From: Verrucomicrobiota bacterium
Lineage (GTDB): Bacteria; Verrucomicrobiota; Verrucomicrobiia; Verrucomicrobiales; Verrucomicrobiaceae
Length of the DNA: 64,000 nt
Assembly: GCA_017301975.1 (NCBI GenBank)
Contig: JAFLEI010000014.1
Span: forward strand, 62,001 to 126,000
Direction: 5' to 3'
The position numbers were made by a program, and so were the translations under genes. The notes below the pieces were generated by a model. It was not told where the DNA came from and searched no databases. It was given only the letters and a program-made list of their open reading frames with translations. Position 1 is the stretch's first letter. Every line of letters starts with the position of its first letter. Below are positions 38,717 through 47,210 of this stretch, in pieces.

Positions 38717-40156
38717 ATGAATCCTTCTCTTCAACTTCAGGACCGGCTCAACCGCCGCATCTTTCTCAAGAACTCCTCCGCCGCCATCGGTGCTGCCGCT
38801 CTCGGTTCACTCCTTCAGGACGAAGCTGCCGCTGCACAGCCCGCGCGTTACTTCCCCAACTTCGCGCCCAAGGCCAAACGCATCATCTACCTCTTCCAGT
38901 CCGGCGCGCCCTCGCAGATGGATCTCTTCGATCCCAAGCCACAGATGGAAAAACACCGCGCAGAGGATCTGCCCGCCAGCATCCGGCAAGGGCAGCGCCT
39001 CACCACCATGACCTCCGGCCAGAAGGCCTTCCCGGTTGCTCCCTCCATCTTCAAATTCGCGCAGCATGGGCAGGGCGGCATATGGCTCAGCGAGCTATTG
39101 CCGCATCTCTCCACCGTGGCCGATGAGATGTGCGTGATTCGCTCCATGTTTACCGAGGCGATCAATCACGATCCCGCCATCACCTTCTGCCAGACGGGTT
39201 CCCAGCTCGCCGGACGCCCCAGCATCGGCTCATGGCTCAGCTACGGTCTCGGCAGCGCCAACCGCGATCTTCCTGCGTATGTTGTGATGACATCCTTCGG
39301 CACGGGCCGTCGTGATGACCAGCCGCTCTACGACCGCCTCTGGGGCAGCGGCTTCCTGCCCACGCAGCATCAGGGCGTGCGCTTCCGCAATGCCGGCGAC
39401 CCCGTTCTCTACCTCTCCAATCCCGCTGGCGTGGACCGCCCCATGCGCCGCCAGATGCTCGATGAACTCGCCGCGCTCAATCAGCGCGACTTCGAATCCT
39501 TCGGTGATCCCGAAACCGCCACACGCATCTCCCAGTATGAAATGGCATTTCGTATGCAGATGAGCGTGCCCGATCTGGTGGACACCTCCAAAGAGCCGCA
39601 GCACATCATCGACAGCTACGGCCCCGACGTCAAAAAGCCCGGCACCTTCGCCGCGAACTGCCTGCTCGCACGCCGTCTCGCCGAGCGCGATGTGCGCTGC
39701 ATCCAGCTCTTCCACATGGGCTGGGACCACCACGGCGGCCTGCCCAATGCCATTCGCGGACAATGCCGCGACACCGACCAGCCCACCACCGCCCTCATCA
39801 AAGACCTGAAACAGCGCGGCCTGCTTGATGACACCCTCATCGTCTGGGGCGGCGAATTTGGCCGCACCATCTACTCCCAGGGCACCCTCACCGCCACGAA
39901 CTACGGGCGCGACCACCACCCGCGCTGCTACTCCCTCTTCATGGCCGGAGGCGGCGTGAAGAAAGGCAGCGCCTACGGCGAAACCGACGACTACAGCTAC
40001 AACATCGTCCGCGACCCCGTGCACGTTCACGATCTCAACGCCACCCTCATGCACCTCCTCGGCATCAACCACGAGCGCCTCAACTACAAGTTCCAGGGCC
40101 TCGACATGCGCCTGACGGGCATTGCTGGGAATGTCGTGAAGGGTGTGCTGGCATAA
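38717..40156 (+). CDS. Tat-exported DUF1501 protein
   Basis: A 479-residue DUF1501 protein starting at ATG 38717, one base after the PSD1 stop. The twin-arginine signal is [20 protein letters not shown]. Conserved blocks: [62 protein letters not shown] and a C-terminal [16 protein letters not shown]. Pair order PSD1 then DUF1501 is the standard one. It is followed by an inverted copy of the ATTCGTC-type repeat. Confidence 0.9.
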   Translation: MNPSLQLQDRLNRRIFLKNSSAAIGAAALGSLLQDEAAAAQPARYFPNFAPKAKRIIYLFQSGAPSQMDLFDPKPQMEKHRAEDLPASIRQGQRLTTMTSGQKAFPVAPSIFKFAQHGQGGIWLSELLPHLSTVADEMCVIRSMFTEAINHDPAITFCQTGSQLAGRPSIGSWLSYGLGSANRDLPAYVVMTSFGTGRRDDQPLYDRLWGSGFLPTQHQGVRFRNAGDPVLYLSNPAGVDRPMRRQMLDELAALNQRDFESFGDPETATRISQYEMAFRMQMSVPDLVDTSKEPQHIIDSYGPDVKKPGTFAANCLLARRLAERDVRCIQLFHMGWDHHGGLPNAIRGQCRDTDQPTTALIKDLKQRGLLDDTLIVWGGEFGRTIYSQGTLTATNYGRDHHPRCYSLFMAGGGVKKGSAYGETDDYSYNIVRDPVHVHDLNATLMHLLGINHERLNYKFQGLDMRLTGIAGNVVKGVLA

Positions 40157-40240
40157 AGGCGAAAATGACGAATGCCAAGCCGCCACCCTTCAATGCTGGA
40201 ACATCGCGACTGACTCAAGAAGCTTACTGATTCCACCACC

Positions 40241-40282
40241 ATTCGTCATTCGTCATTCGTCATTCCTCATTCGTCATTCCTC
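40241..40282. repeat. six tandem 7-bp units (ATTCGTC), at the 3' end of araC
   Basis: Units at 40241, 40248, 40255, 40262, 40269 and 40276 read ATTCGTC or ATTCCTC. An inverted AATGACGAATG lies at 40164-40174, just past the DUF1501 stop, so the pair could fold. Read on the minus strand the array encodes the last residues (GGMTNEE) and stop of the AraC-type regulator. Confidence 0.9.
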
Positions 40283-41123
40283 CCGACTTCCTCCCCCTCT
40301 GTCGCGCCCTAAACTCCCCCGGTCCACAACCCACCTGCCGCGCAAACATCCGGCTGAAGTAATGCCGGTTCGGAAACCCAAACTCCACGGCGATCTGGTC
40401 AATCGTCTTGTCCGTCAGCGCCAGCGCCTCCCCCGCCAGACGCACCCGCGTCCGCAGCACATGCACCGCAGGCGTCTGCCCGGTGTGCTCGCGAAAAGCC
40501 CGGATGAAGCGCTCCACGCTCATCCCCGCACGCTCCGCCAGAAACGGGTTCGTCAGCTTCCAATGCGGCGCACGTGCGATGAGCGCCAGCACCTCCACCA
40601 GCCGCTCCGGCATCACGGGCGGTGCTTCCGTTTCCAGGGCAGCGAAGACCGTATGCAGCAAAGCGGCGCTGAGATGGTGCAGCCGATGATCCCGCAGCTC
40701 TCCAGCAGCCTCCCGATGCGTCTCAATCAAATGCCCCAGCATCGCATGCAGCATGTCATCCACCGCGATCACCATCGGCCTGGCCGGCATGGACACACCC
40801 GGCCGCGCCGTCGTAAAATGCAGCCAGAAATGGCTCGCCTTCACCGGTCCGCAGCAGTCAAAGACCGTGTCCGCCGGGATCAGCACCGCGCACTTCGGTC
40901 CCAGGGGGATCTTGCTCCCTTCAAACATCAGATGGCAGCCCGGTTTCGAATTGTAATAGAAACGCCAGAACGGCGAATCGACCCCAGTGTGATTCCAATT
41001 CTCCAGCGCCGGCTGATACCCGCTTTCATGAATCAAAAACGGCGTCCAGCCCGACTGCGCCACACGCGCAAGATCCACGCCCCACGGCGTGGTGTAGTTC
41101 AGGTATTTGCGACGACTCGACAT
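40260..41123 (-). CDS. AraC-family transcriptional regulator
   Basis: A 287-residue protein. The N-terminal cupin-like sensor domain (~10-140) contains SGWTPFLIHESGYQP and SHFWLHF; the C-terminal double helix-turn-helix (~185-280) has LAERAGMSVERFIRAFREHTG and IDQIAVEFGFPNRHYFSRMF. It is divergent from the 41319 PSD1-DUF1501 pair, which it most likely controls. The stop and final seven residues come from the ATTCGTC repeat, so its natural end may once have been elsewhere. A 16-bp dyad immediately precedes the start codon. Confidence 0.9.
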   Translation of the reverse strand: MSSRRKYLNYTTPWGVDLARVAQSGWTPFLIHESGYQPALENWNHTGVDSPFWRFYYNSKPGCHLMFEGSKIPLGPKCAVLIPADTVFDCCGPVKASHFWLHFTTARPGVSMPARPMVIAVDDMLHAMLGHLIETHREAAGELRDHRLHHLSAALLHTVFAALETEAPPVMPERLVEVLALIARAPHWKLTNPFLAERAGMSVERFIRAFREHTGQTPAVHVLRTRVRLAGEALALTDKTIDQIAVEFGFPNRHYFSRMFARQVGCGPGEFRARQRGRKSGGMTNEE

Positions 41124-41127
41124 ACTC

Positions 41128-41143
41128 TATCTGAAATCAGATA
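41128..41143. promoter_or_regulatory. 16-bp dyad upstream of araC
   Basis: TATCTGA-AA-TCAGATA has perfect 7-base arms around a 2-base centre and begins 5 bases upstream of the AraC-type gene's ATG, in the divergent intergenic region. It is a candidate autoregulatory operator. It could instead be an mRNA hairpin that affects translation. Confidence 0.45.
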
Positions 41144-41272
41144 CGCCGATCCATGTCACATTTACCAGCTATTCACACCGCCCTCGCAGAATAAGACACA
41201 ATTCATCCATAAAGAGGCACAGACCCGCCGCGTTTGTTATTCCACCCTACCACGCCCCTGCCCGCCCTCTGG

Positions 41273-41298
41273 AATTGAATGTTCAATGTTGAACGTTC
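41273..41298. repeat. paired TTGAA(T/C)GTTCAA palindromes upstream of PSD1 gene
   Basis: Two 12-bp near-perfect palindromes, TTGAATGTTCAA and TTGAACGTTCAA, separated by TG, lie 20 bases before the PSD1 start codon. They may be operators for the divergent regulator, or another dispersed repeat family. Position is estimated to within a base or two. Confidence 0.5.
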
Positions 41299-41318
41299 AA
41301 AGTTTTCCCATCTCCCTC

Positions 41319-44300
41319 ATGCACCGCCTCCTCCTCATCCTTCTCACCTTCCCCGCCCTGCTCCCGGCAGCCCCCGCCAAGGTGAAGTTCAATCGCGATG
41401 TGCGCCCCATCCTCTCGGACAAGTGCTTCTTCTGCCACGGCCCCGACCCTAAGAAGCGCGAAGGCGATCTGCGTCTCGATGTGCGCGATGCCGCCGTCGA
41501 AGCCAAAGCCTTCCAGCCCGGCAAAGCAGAAGTGAGCGAGATGATCCAGCGCATCCTCACCACCGATGCCGATGACCACATGCCGCCGGCCAAGTCCAAG
41601 CTCGCCGATCTGACGCCGGATGAGGTCGCCATCTTGAAGCAATGGATCAATGAAGGCGCCGAGTATGAAGCCCACTGGTCCTTCATTCCTCTCAAACCCG
41701 AGGCCACCCAAAACCAAAGCATCGACAAAATCGTCAGCGCCGAACTCGCAGAGCGCAGTCTGAAACTCCAGCCCGAGGCCGCTCCCGAAACCCTCATCCG
41801 CCGCCTCAGCTTCGATCTCACCGGCCTGCCGCCATCCCCTGAGGAAATCAGCGCCTTTGTCACCGCGCATCAGTTTGATCCCGCATCGAGCATCCAGCAT
41901 CTCGTCACCCGCCTCCTCGCCTCGCCTCACTACGGCGAACGCATGGCCGTCGACTGGCTGGATCAGGCGCGCTATGCCGACAGCTACGGCTTTCAGGTGG
42001 ACCGCGAACGCGAAGTGTGGCCCTGGCGAGACTGGGTGGTGAAGGCCTACAACGAAAACCTCCCCTTCAATCAATTCATCACCTGGCAGCTTGCGGGCGA
42101 TCTGCTGCCCAATCCCACCGACGAACAAATCCTCGCCACCGCATTCAACCGCCTGCATCAGCAGGAAAGCGAAGGCGGCAGTGTGGAAGAGGAGTACCGC
42201 GTGGAATATGTGGTGGACCGTGTGCAGACCGTGGCCACCGCCTTCCTCGGCCTCACCTTTGAATGCTCACGCTGCCACGATCATAAGTATGACCCCGTGA
42301 CGCAGAAGGATTATTACGGCCTCTTCTCCATGCTGCAAAACATCGACGAAGCGGGCCTCTACTCCTACTTCACTCCCTCGCCACCCACTCCGGCCATGAT
42401 GATGATGGATGCACCGGCGAAGGAGAAGCTGGCTGCGCTGAATGCGAAGGTCACAGCCCTCGAAAAGCAGTTAAGTGATGTGGGCACTCCTGCCCGCAAT
42501 AGTCTGGAACTGCAGGCAGGAGTGCCCGCATCACTGGAAGGCCAGATCGCCCACTTCACCTTTGACGAACTCAAAGGCAACAAACTCGCCGACACTCTCC
42601 ACCCAGCGCCTCCTCCAGCTCCTCCACAGCCGAAGCCCGTAGCCGAGGCCAAAGCCAAAACGCCAGCCGAGAAAAAGAAAGAAGCCAAAGCCCCGCCTCC
42701 GGGCCCCGAGGCCGTCCTCAAAGGCGAAAACAAACTCGTCCCCGGCAAGCTCGGCAACGCCATCCAGTTCACCGGTGACGACTCCGTGGACACACCGCTC
42801 GGAAACTTCAATCGTCACGATCCCTTCAGCATCTCCCTCTGGCTGCATACACCCGATGACAAAGATCGCGCCGTGGTCCTGCATCGCTCTCAAGCATGGA
42901 CAGACGCCGCGAGCCGTGGCTACGAACTCCTCATCGAAAACGGCCGCATCAAGTGGTCGCTCATTCACTTCTGGCCCGGCAACGCCATCTCCATCCGCAC
43001 CCAGGCCAAAGTGCCGCTCAATGAGTGGACACAGGTCATCGTGACGAATGACGGCAGCAGCCGCGCCTCCGGCTTGAAGATTTACATCAATGGCAAACTG
43101 GCCGCCGTGGACATCATCAAAGACCACCTCACCAAGAACATCACCGGCGGCGGCCATGACAACATCAGCCTCGGCGAGCGCATGCGGGATCGCGGCTTTA
43201 AAAGCGGCTTGGTGGATGACCTGCGCATTTTCAATCGCGATCTCTCCCTGCCTTTCGATGCGAAGCTGGAGCCCCTGCTGGCTGAACTCAAAGCCGCTCG
43301 CGCAGAAGTCACCGCCTTTGCCGATGCGCAGAAGGAGATCATGGTCATGCAGGAGCTGCCGCAGCCCAAGAAGGCCTACATCCTGACCCGGGGCGAGTAT
43401 GACAAACGCGGTGACGAAGTCGGCCCTGCCACGCCCGCCTTCCTGCCCCCTTTCCCCAAAAACGCTCCCAAGAACCGCCTCGGCTACGCGCAGTGGCTCA
43501 CCGCGCCTGATCACCCCCTCACCGCGCGCGTCACCGTCAATCGCATCTGGCAGAGCCTGTTCGGACGCGGCTTGGTGAAGACCGCCGAAGACTTCGGCAG
43601 CCAGGGCGAACGCCCCTTGTACCCCGAGCTTCTCGACTACCTCGCCATGAAGTTCATCCAAAGCGGCTGGAACGTGAAGACGCTAGTTCAGGAGATCGTC
43701 ACGAGCCAGGTGTACCTCCAGCAAAGCATCGCCGATGCCAAGACCATGGCCGACGATCCCGAGAATCAATGGCTCGCCCGCGGTCCTCACTTCCGCCTGC
43801 CTGCCGAAATGATCCGCGACAACGCCCTCGCCGCCGCCGGCCTGCTCAAGCTCACGATGGGGGGCGCACCCGTGTATCCCTATGAGATGACAGAAGCCTT
43901 CAAGCCCATGGGCCCCAGCGCAGGCGATGCCGTGTATCGCCGCAGCCTTTACACCAACTGGCGCCGCACCAGCCCTCCGCCCGCCATGGTCGCCTTTGAC
44001 GCCCCACGCCGTGCCGTGTGCATCTCCAAGCGCGAACGCACCGACTCCCCTCTCCAGGCCCTCATCCTCCTCAATGGTGTGCAATACGTCGAAGCCGCCC
44101 GCGTCCTCGGCGAAAAGCTCCATCTCGAAACGAAAGGCGACCTCCCCAAGATGATCGAACTCGCCTTCCTCCGCTGCCTCAGCCGCAAACCCGATGCCAA
44201 AGAAATCAGCATCTGCACCCAGCTTTATCAGGAACAGCTCACCCACTTCAAAGCCTCACCAAAGGAAGCCGAAGAACTCCTCAAAACCGGGAATGCCAAG

Positions 44301-44393
44301 CGTGATGCCTCCATCGCGCTACCCGAAGCCGCCGCAGCAGCCGTTCTGGCGCAGGCTTTGTTAAATCACGATGCTTGTGTGGTGAAACGTTAA
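41319..44393 (+). CDS. PSD1-type protein: PSCyt1 haem, DUF1549, internal LamG and DUF1553
   Basis: The open frame continues far upstream through the antisense of araC, but ATG 41319 opens a signal peptide (MHRLLLILLTFPALLPAA) and gives 1024 residues. Haem site CFFCHG is near 40; DUF1549 ~130-330 ([36 protein letters not shown]). A LamG-like domain is inserted at ~410-640 after a proline/lysine-rich linker (KAKTPAEKKKEAKAPPPGP), followed by DUF1553 (ARVTVNRIWQSLFGRGLVKT). LamG placement differs among the three LamG-bearing PSD1 proteins in the window. The DUF1501 partner begins 13 bases downstream. Confidence 0.88.
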   Translation: MHRLLLILLTFPALLPAAPAKVKFNRDVRPILSDKCFFCHGPDPKKREGDLRLDVRDAAVEAKAFQPGKAEVSEMIQRILTTDADDHMPPAKSKLADLTPDEVAILKQWINEGAEYEAHWSFIPLKPEATQNQSIDKIVSAELAERSLKLQPEAAPETLIRRLSFDLTGLPPSPEEISAFVTAHQFDPASSIQHLVTRLLASPHYGERMAVDWLDQARYADSYGFQVDREREVWPWRDWVVKAYNENLPFNQFITWQLAGDLLPNPTDEQILATAFNRLHQQESEGGSVEEEYRVEYVVDRVQTVATAFLGLTFECSRCHDHKYDPVTQKDYYGLFSMLQNIDEAGLYSYFTPSPPTPAMMMMDAPAKEKLAALNAKVTALEKQLSDVGTPARNSLELQAGVPASLEGQIAHFTFDELKGNKLADTLHPAPPPAPPQPKPVAEAKAKTPAEKKKEAKAPPPGPEAVLKGENKLVPGKLGNAIQFTGDDSVDTPLGNFNRHDPFSISLWLHTPDDKDRAVVLHRSQAWTDAASRGYELLIENGRIKWSLIHFWPGNAISIRTQAKVPLNEWTQVIVTNDGSSRASGLKIYINGKLAAVDIIKDHLTKNITGGGHDNISLGERMRDRGFKSGLVDDLRIFNRDLSLPFDAKLEPLLAELKAARAEVTAFADAQKEIMVMQELPQPKKAYILTRGEYDKRGDEVGPATPAFLPPFPKNAPKNRLGYAQWLTAPDHPLTARVTVNRIWQSLFGRGLVKTAEDFGSQGERPLYPELLDYLAMKFIQSGWNVKTLVQEIVTSQVYLQQSIADAKTMADDPENQWLARGPHFRLPAEMIRDNALAAAGLLKLTMGGAPVYPYEMTEAFKPMGPSAGDAVYRRSLYTNWRRTSPPPAMVAFDAPRRAVCISKRERTDSPLQALILLNGVQYVEAARVLGEKLHLETKGDLPKMIELAFLRCLSRKPDAKEISICTQLYQEQLTHFKASPKEAEELLKTGNAKRDASIALPEAAAAAVLAQALLNHDACVVKR

Positions 44394-44406
44394 CTATTTT
44401 GCTCCA

Positions 44407-45828
44407 ATGAACACGCCCCTAGACATGCTCAACCGCCGCACCCTCCTCAATCGCTTTGGCATGGGCCTCGGCGGCATCGCGCTCAATGAGCTGCTCGCCC
44501 GAGGCTCCGAACCTGCGGACCATGGCGTCCTCGGCGGCACGCACTTCTCGCCAAAAGCCAAGCGGATCATTTACCTCTTCATGTCGGGCGGGCCTTCGCA
44601 TCTGGACCTCTTTGATTACAAGCCTCTCCTCAACAAACGCAACGGCGAGCAGCTTCCCGACTCCGTGCGCGGCGGACAGCGCCTTACGGGCATGTCCGGC
44701 AATCAGTCGTCCATTCCCATGGTGGGATCACCCTTCAAATTCTCGCAGCATGGTCAGGCGGGCGGCTGGTTCAGCGAGCTTCTGCCACACACGGCGAGCA
44801 TCGCTAATGATCTCTGCGTGGTGCGCTCGATGTACACCGAGTCGATCAATCACGGCCCCGGCGTGACGTTTTTCCAAACCGGCTCCCAGATCGCAGGTCG
44901 CCCCAGCTTCGGCTCATGGCTCAGCTACGGTCTGGGTGCAGAGAATGCGAACCTGCCCTCCTTCACCGTTCTCATCACCAAGGGCAAAGGCGGCCAGCCG
45001 CTCGGCTCTCACCTCTGGGGCAGCGGCTTCCTGCCCACGAAACACCAGGGCGTACTCTTCCGCGCCGCGAAAGACCCCGTGCTCTATCTCGGCAATCCCG
45101 CAGGCGTCAGCGCCGACAGCCGTCGCCTCATGCTGGACCGCCTCAAAGAACTGCACGAGCACCAGTTCGCCGGCACACCCGACACCGAAATTCAGAACCG
45201 CATCGACCACTACGAGATGGCCTTCCGCATGCAGACCAGCATCCCGGAAGTCACTGACCTCAGCGATGAACCGCAACACATCCTCGACAGCTACGGCCCC
45301 GATGTGAAGACCCCCGGCACCTTTGCCGCAAACTGCCTCCAGGCTCGTCGTCTCGCCGAGAAGGGCGTGCGCTTCATCCAGCTCTACCATCAGGACTGGG
45401 ACCACCACGGCGGCCTGCCCGGTGCTTTGCCAAAACTCTGCAAAGAAACCGACCAGCCCGCCGCTGCATTGGTCAAAGACCTCAAGCAGCGCGGCCTGCT
45501 GGACGACACCCTCGTCGTCTGGGGCGGCGAATTCGGCCGCACCGCCTACTGCCAGGGCAAGATCAGCACCAACTTCGGTCGCGACCACCACCCTCGCTGT
45601 TTCAGTGCATGGTTCGCCGGTGGCGGCATCAAGGCTGGCTCCGTCTATGGCGAGACCGACGACTTTGGCTACAACACCGTCAAAGACGGCCTCCACATCC
45701 ACGACTTCCACGCCACCCTCATGCATCTCCTCGGCATCGATCACGAACGCCTCACCTACAAGTTTCAGGGGCGGCGATACCGGCTCACGGATGTGCATGG
45801 GAAGCTGGTGAAGGGCCTGCTCGCCTGA
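44407..45828 (+). CDS. DUF1501 protein
   Basis: A 473-residue DUF1501 protein. The N-terminal [19 protein letters not shown] is Tat-like. Conserved blocks match the family: [53 protein letters not shown] and [17 protein letters not shown]. It is close in sequence to the 38717 protein, which suggests the two PSD1-DUF1501 pairs (35608 and 41319) arose by duplication. It is followed after 68 bases by hisB on the same strand. Confidence 0.9.
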   Translation: MNTPLDMLNRRTLLNRFGMGLGGIALNELLARGSEPADHGVLGGTHFSPKAKRIIYLFMSGGPSHLDLFDYKPLLNKRNGEQLPDSVRGGQRLTGMSGNQSSIPMVGSPFKFSQHGQAGGWFSELLPHTASIANDLCVVRSMYTESINHGPGVTFFQTGSQIAGRPSFGSWLSYGLGAENANLPSFTVLITKGKGGQPLGSHLWGSGFLPTKHQGVLFRAAKDPVLYLGNPAGVSADSRRLMLDRLKELHEHQFAGTPDTEIQNRIDHYEMAFRMQTSIPEVTDLSDEPQHILDSYGPDVKTPGTFAANCLQARRLAEKGVRFIQLYHQDWDHHGGLPGALPKLCKETDQPAAALVKDLKQRGLLDDTLVVWGGEFGRTAYCQGKISTNFGRDHHPRCFSAWFAGGGIKAGSVYGETDDFGYNTVKDGLHIHDFHATLMHLLGIDHERLTYKFQGRRYRLTDVHGKLVKGLLA

Positions 45829-45896
45829 CGCCTGTGATGAGGCAACCGAGACGGTTGCACTACAGGGAAACGCGTGTTCATTGCCCATCCCCTTTC

Positions 45897-46499
45897 ATGA
45901 GCCAAGCCCGCACCGCCAAACAGCACCGCAAAACCGCCGAGACGGACATTGAGATCGAACTCAATGTCGATGGCTCCGGCAAATCGCAGATCGACACCGG
46001 AGTGCCGTTCTTTGATCACATGCTGACGCTGTTCACCAAGCACGGCCTCTTTGACCTCAAGGTCAAAGTCGTGGGCGATATCGAGGTGGACTACCACCAC
46101 ACCGTCGAGGACACCGGCATCGTCCTGGGCAACTGCTTCCGCGAAGCCCTGGGCAGCAAGGCCGGCATCACGCGCTACGGCTTCTTCCTCCTGCCCATGG
46201 ATGAAACCTTGGCCGAAGTGGCGATGGACCTCAGCGGCCGCGCCTTCCTGAGCTACCATGCGCCTGAGCGTGTCGAAGCCATCGGCGGCGTGAACCGTTT
46301 CAGCTATCAGCTCGTGGAGGAGTTCCTCCGCGCCTTTTCCTCCAGCCTGCGGGCCACGCTCCACGTAGAGATTCGCCGTGGCCGCGATGCCCACCACATG
46401 GCCGAAGCCATTTTCAAAGGTCTCGCCCGCGCACTGGATGCTGCAACGAAGCATGATCCCCGCGTCACCGGCATCCCTAGCACGAAAGACGTCCTGTGA
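45897..46499 (+). CDS. hisB: imidazoleglycerol-phosphate dehydratase
   Basis: A 200-residue enzyme of histidine biosynthesis (dehydration of imidazole glycerol phosphate). Start ATG 45897 ([13 protein letters not shown]) gives the normal single-domain length. Metal-site histidines are in [23 protein letters not shown] and [19 protein letters not shown]. There is no fused phosphatase domain. The TGA overlaps the hisH ATG by one base. No other his gene is present in the window. Confidence 0.95.
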   Translation: MSQARTAKQHRKTAETDIEIELNVDGSGKSQIDTGVPFFDHMLTLFTKHGLFDLKVKVVGDIEVDYHHTVEDTGIVLGNCFREALGSKAGITRYGFFLLPMDETLAEVAMDLSGRAFLSYHAPERVEAIGGVNRFSYQLVEEFLRAFSSSLRATLHVEIRRGRDAHHMAEAIFKGLARALDAATKHDPRVTGIPSTKDVL

Positions 46500-47119
46500 T
46501 GAAACTCGGAGTGCTGGATTACGGCGGCGGAAACCTTCGCAGCGTGCTGAATGCTTTTGAGGCGATCGATGCTCATGCAGACCTCGTCACCAAACCGGAA
46601 GACTTCGAGTCCATCGACGTCCTCGTGTTTCCCGGCCAGGGTGCTTTCGGCGACTCGATCCGCATCCTCAAGGAAACCGGCCTGTGGGAGCCCCTGCAGG
46701 CATGGCTGAAGGCGGAGAAGCCCTACCTCGGCATCTGCCTGGGTTACCAGCTCCTGTTTGAAAGCAGCGAGGAATCCCCCGGCGTGGAAGGCCTCTGCGT
46801 GGCCAAAGGCCAGGTGCGCAAGTTCGACCCAACCAGCGGCCTCAAAATTCCCCACATGGGCTGGAACGTCGCCCAGTGGGCTCCTGAGCAGGCTGCGGTC
46901 TGGCAGGGACTGCCCAACCCCACGTATGTGTACTTTGTGCACTCCTACTACCCGGACGTGCAGGATGAATCGCTCGCCCTCTGCCGCACCGACTACGGCG
47001 TGAGCTTCATCAGTGGCATCGCCAAGAAGAAGCTCGTCGCCGTTCAGTTCCACCCTGAGAAAAGCCAGGAAGCCGGACTCACGCTGCTGCGCAATGCGCT
47101 GAAGGTGCTGGAGGCATAA
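46499..47119 (+). CDS. hisH: imidazole glycerol phosphate synthase, glutamine amidotransferase subunit
   Basis: A 206-residue class I glutamine amidotransferase supplying ammonia to HisF. The nucleophile is C80 in LGICLGYQLLF, and the His/Glu pair is in VQFHPEKSQEAG near 184-186; the N-terminal VLDYGGGNLRSV is typical. I use ATG 46499 over the GTG three bases earlier because it overlaps the hisB stop. The gene is followed immediately by a large inverted repeat that could stop transcription. Confidence 0.95.
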   Translation: MKLGVLDYGGGNLRSVLNAFEAIDAHADLVTKPEDFESIDVLVFPGQGAFGDSIRILKETGLWEPLQAWLKAEKPYLGICLGYQLLFESSEESPGVEGLCVAKGQVRKFDPTSGLKIPHMGWNVAQWAPEQAAVWQGLPNPTYVYFVHSYYPDVQDESLALCRTDYGVSFISGIAKKKLVAVQFHPEKSQEAGLTLLRNALKVLEA

Positions 47120-47195
47120 AAAGTACTCGTGAGCTTTAGCTCGCTCTGGAACACCCGGACGTCCCCCAGAGCGAGCTAAAGCTCGCAAGTACTTT
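47120..47195. repeat. inverted repeat with 30-base arms between convergent genes
   Basis: Arms 47120-47149 and 47166-47195 pair with two mismatches around a 16-base loop. The inner part of each arm (GCGAGCTAAAGCTCGC-type) is itself nearly palindromic. It fills the gap between the convergent hisH and SHD1-protein genes and may act as a bidirectional terminator, or be a member of a dispersed repeat family. There is no clear T-run. Confidence 0.75.
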
Positions 47196-47210
47196 GCTGG
47201 CCTGCCCGTG

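Noticed and set aside
40143..41318. 392-codon N-terminal extension of the second PSD1 gene
   Set aside because: It is antisense to the AraC regulator and lies upstream of a clear signal peptide at 41319.
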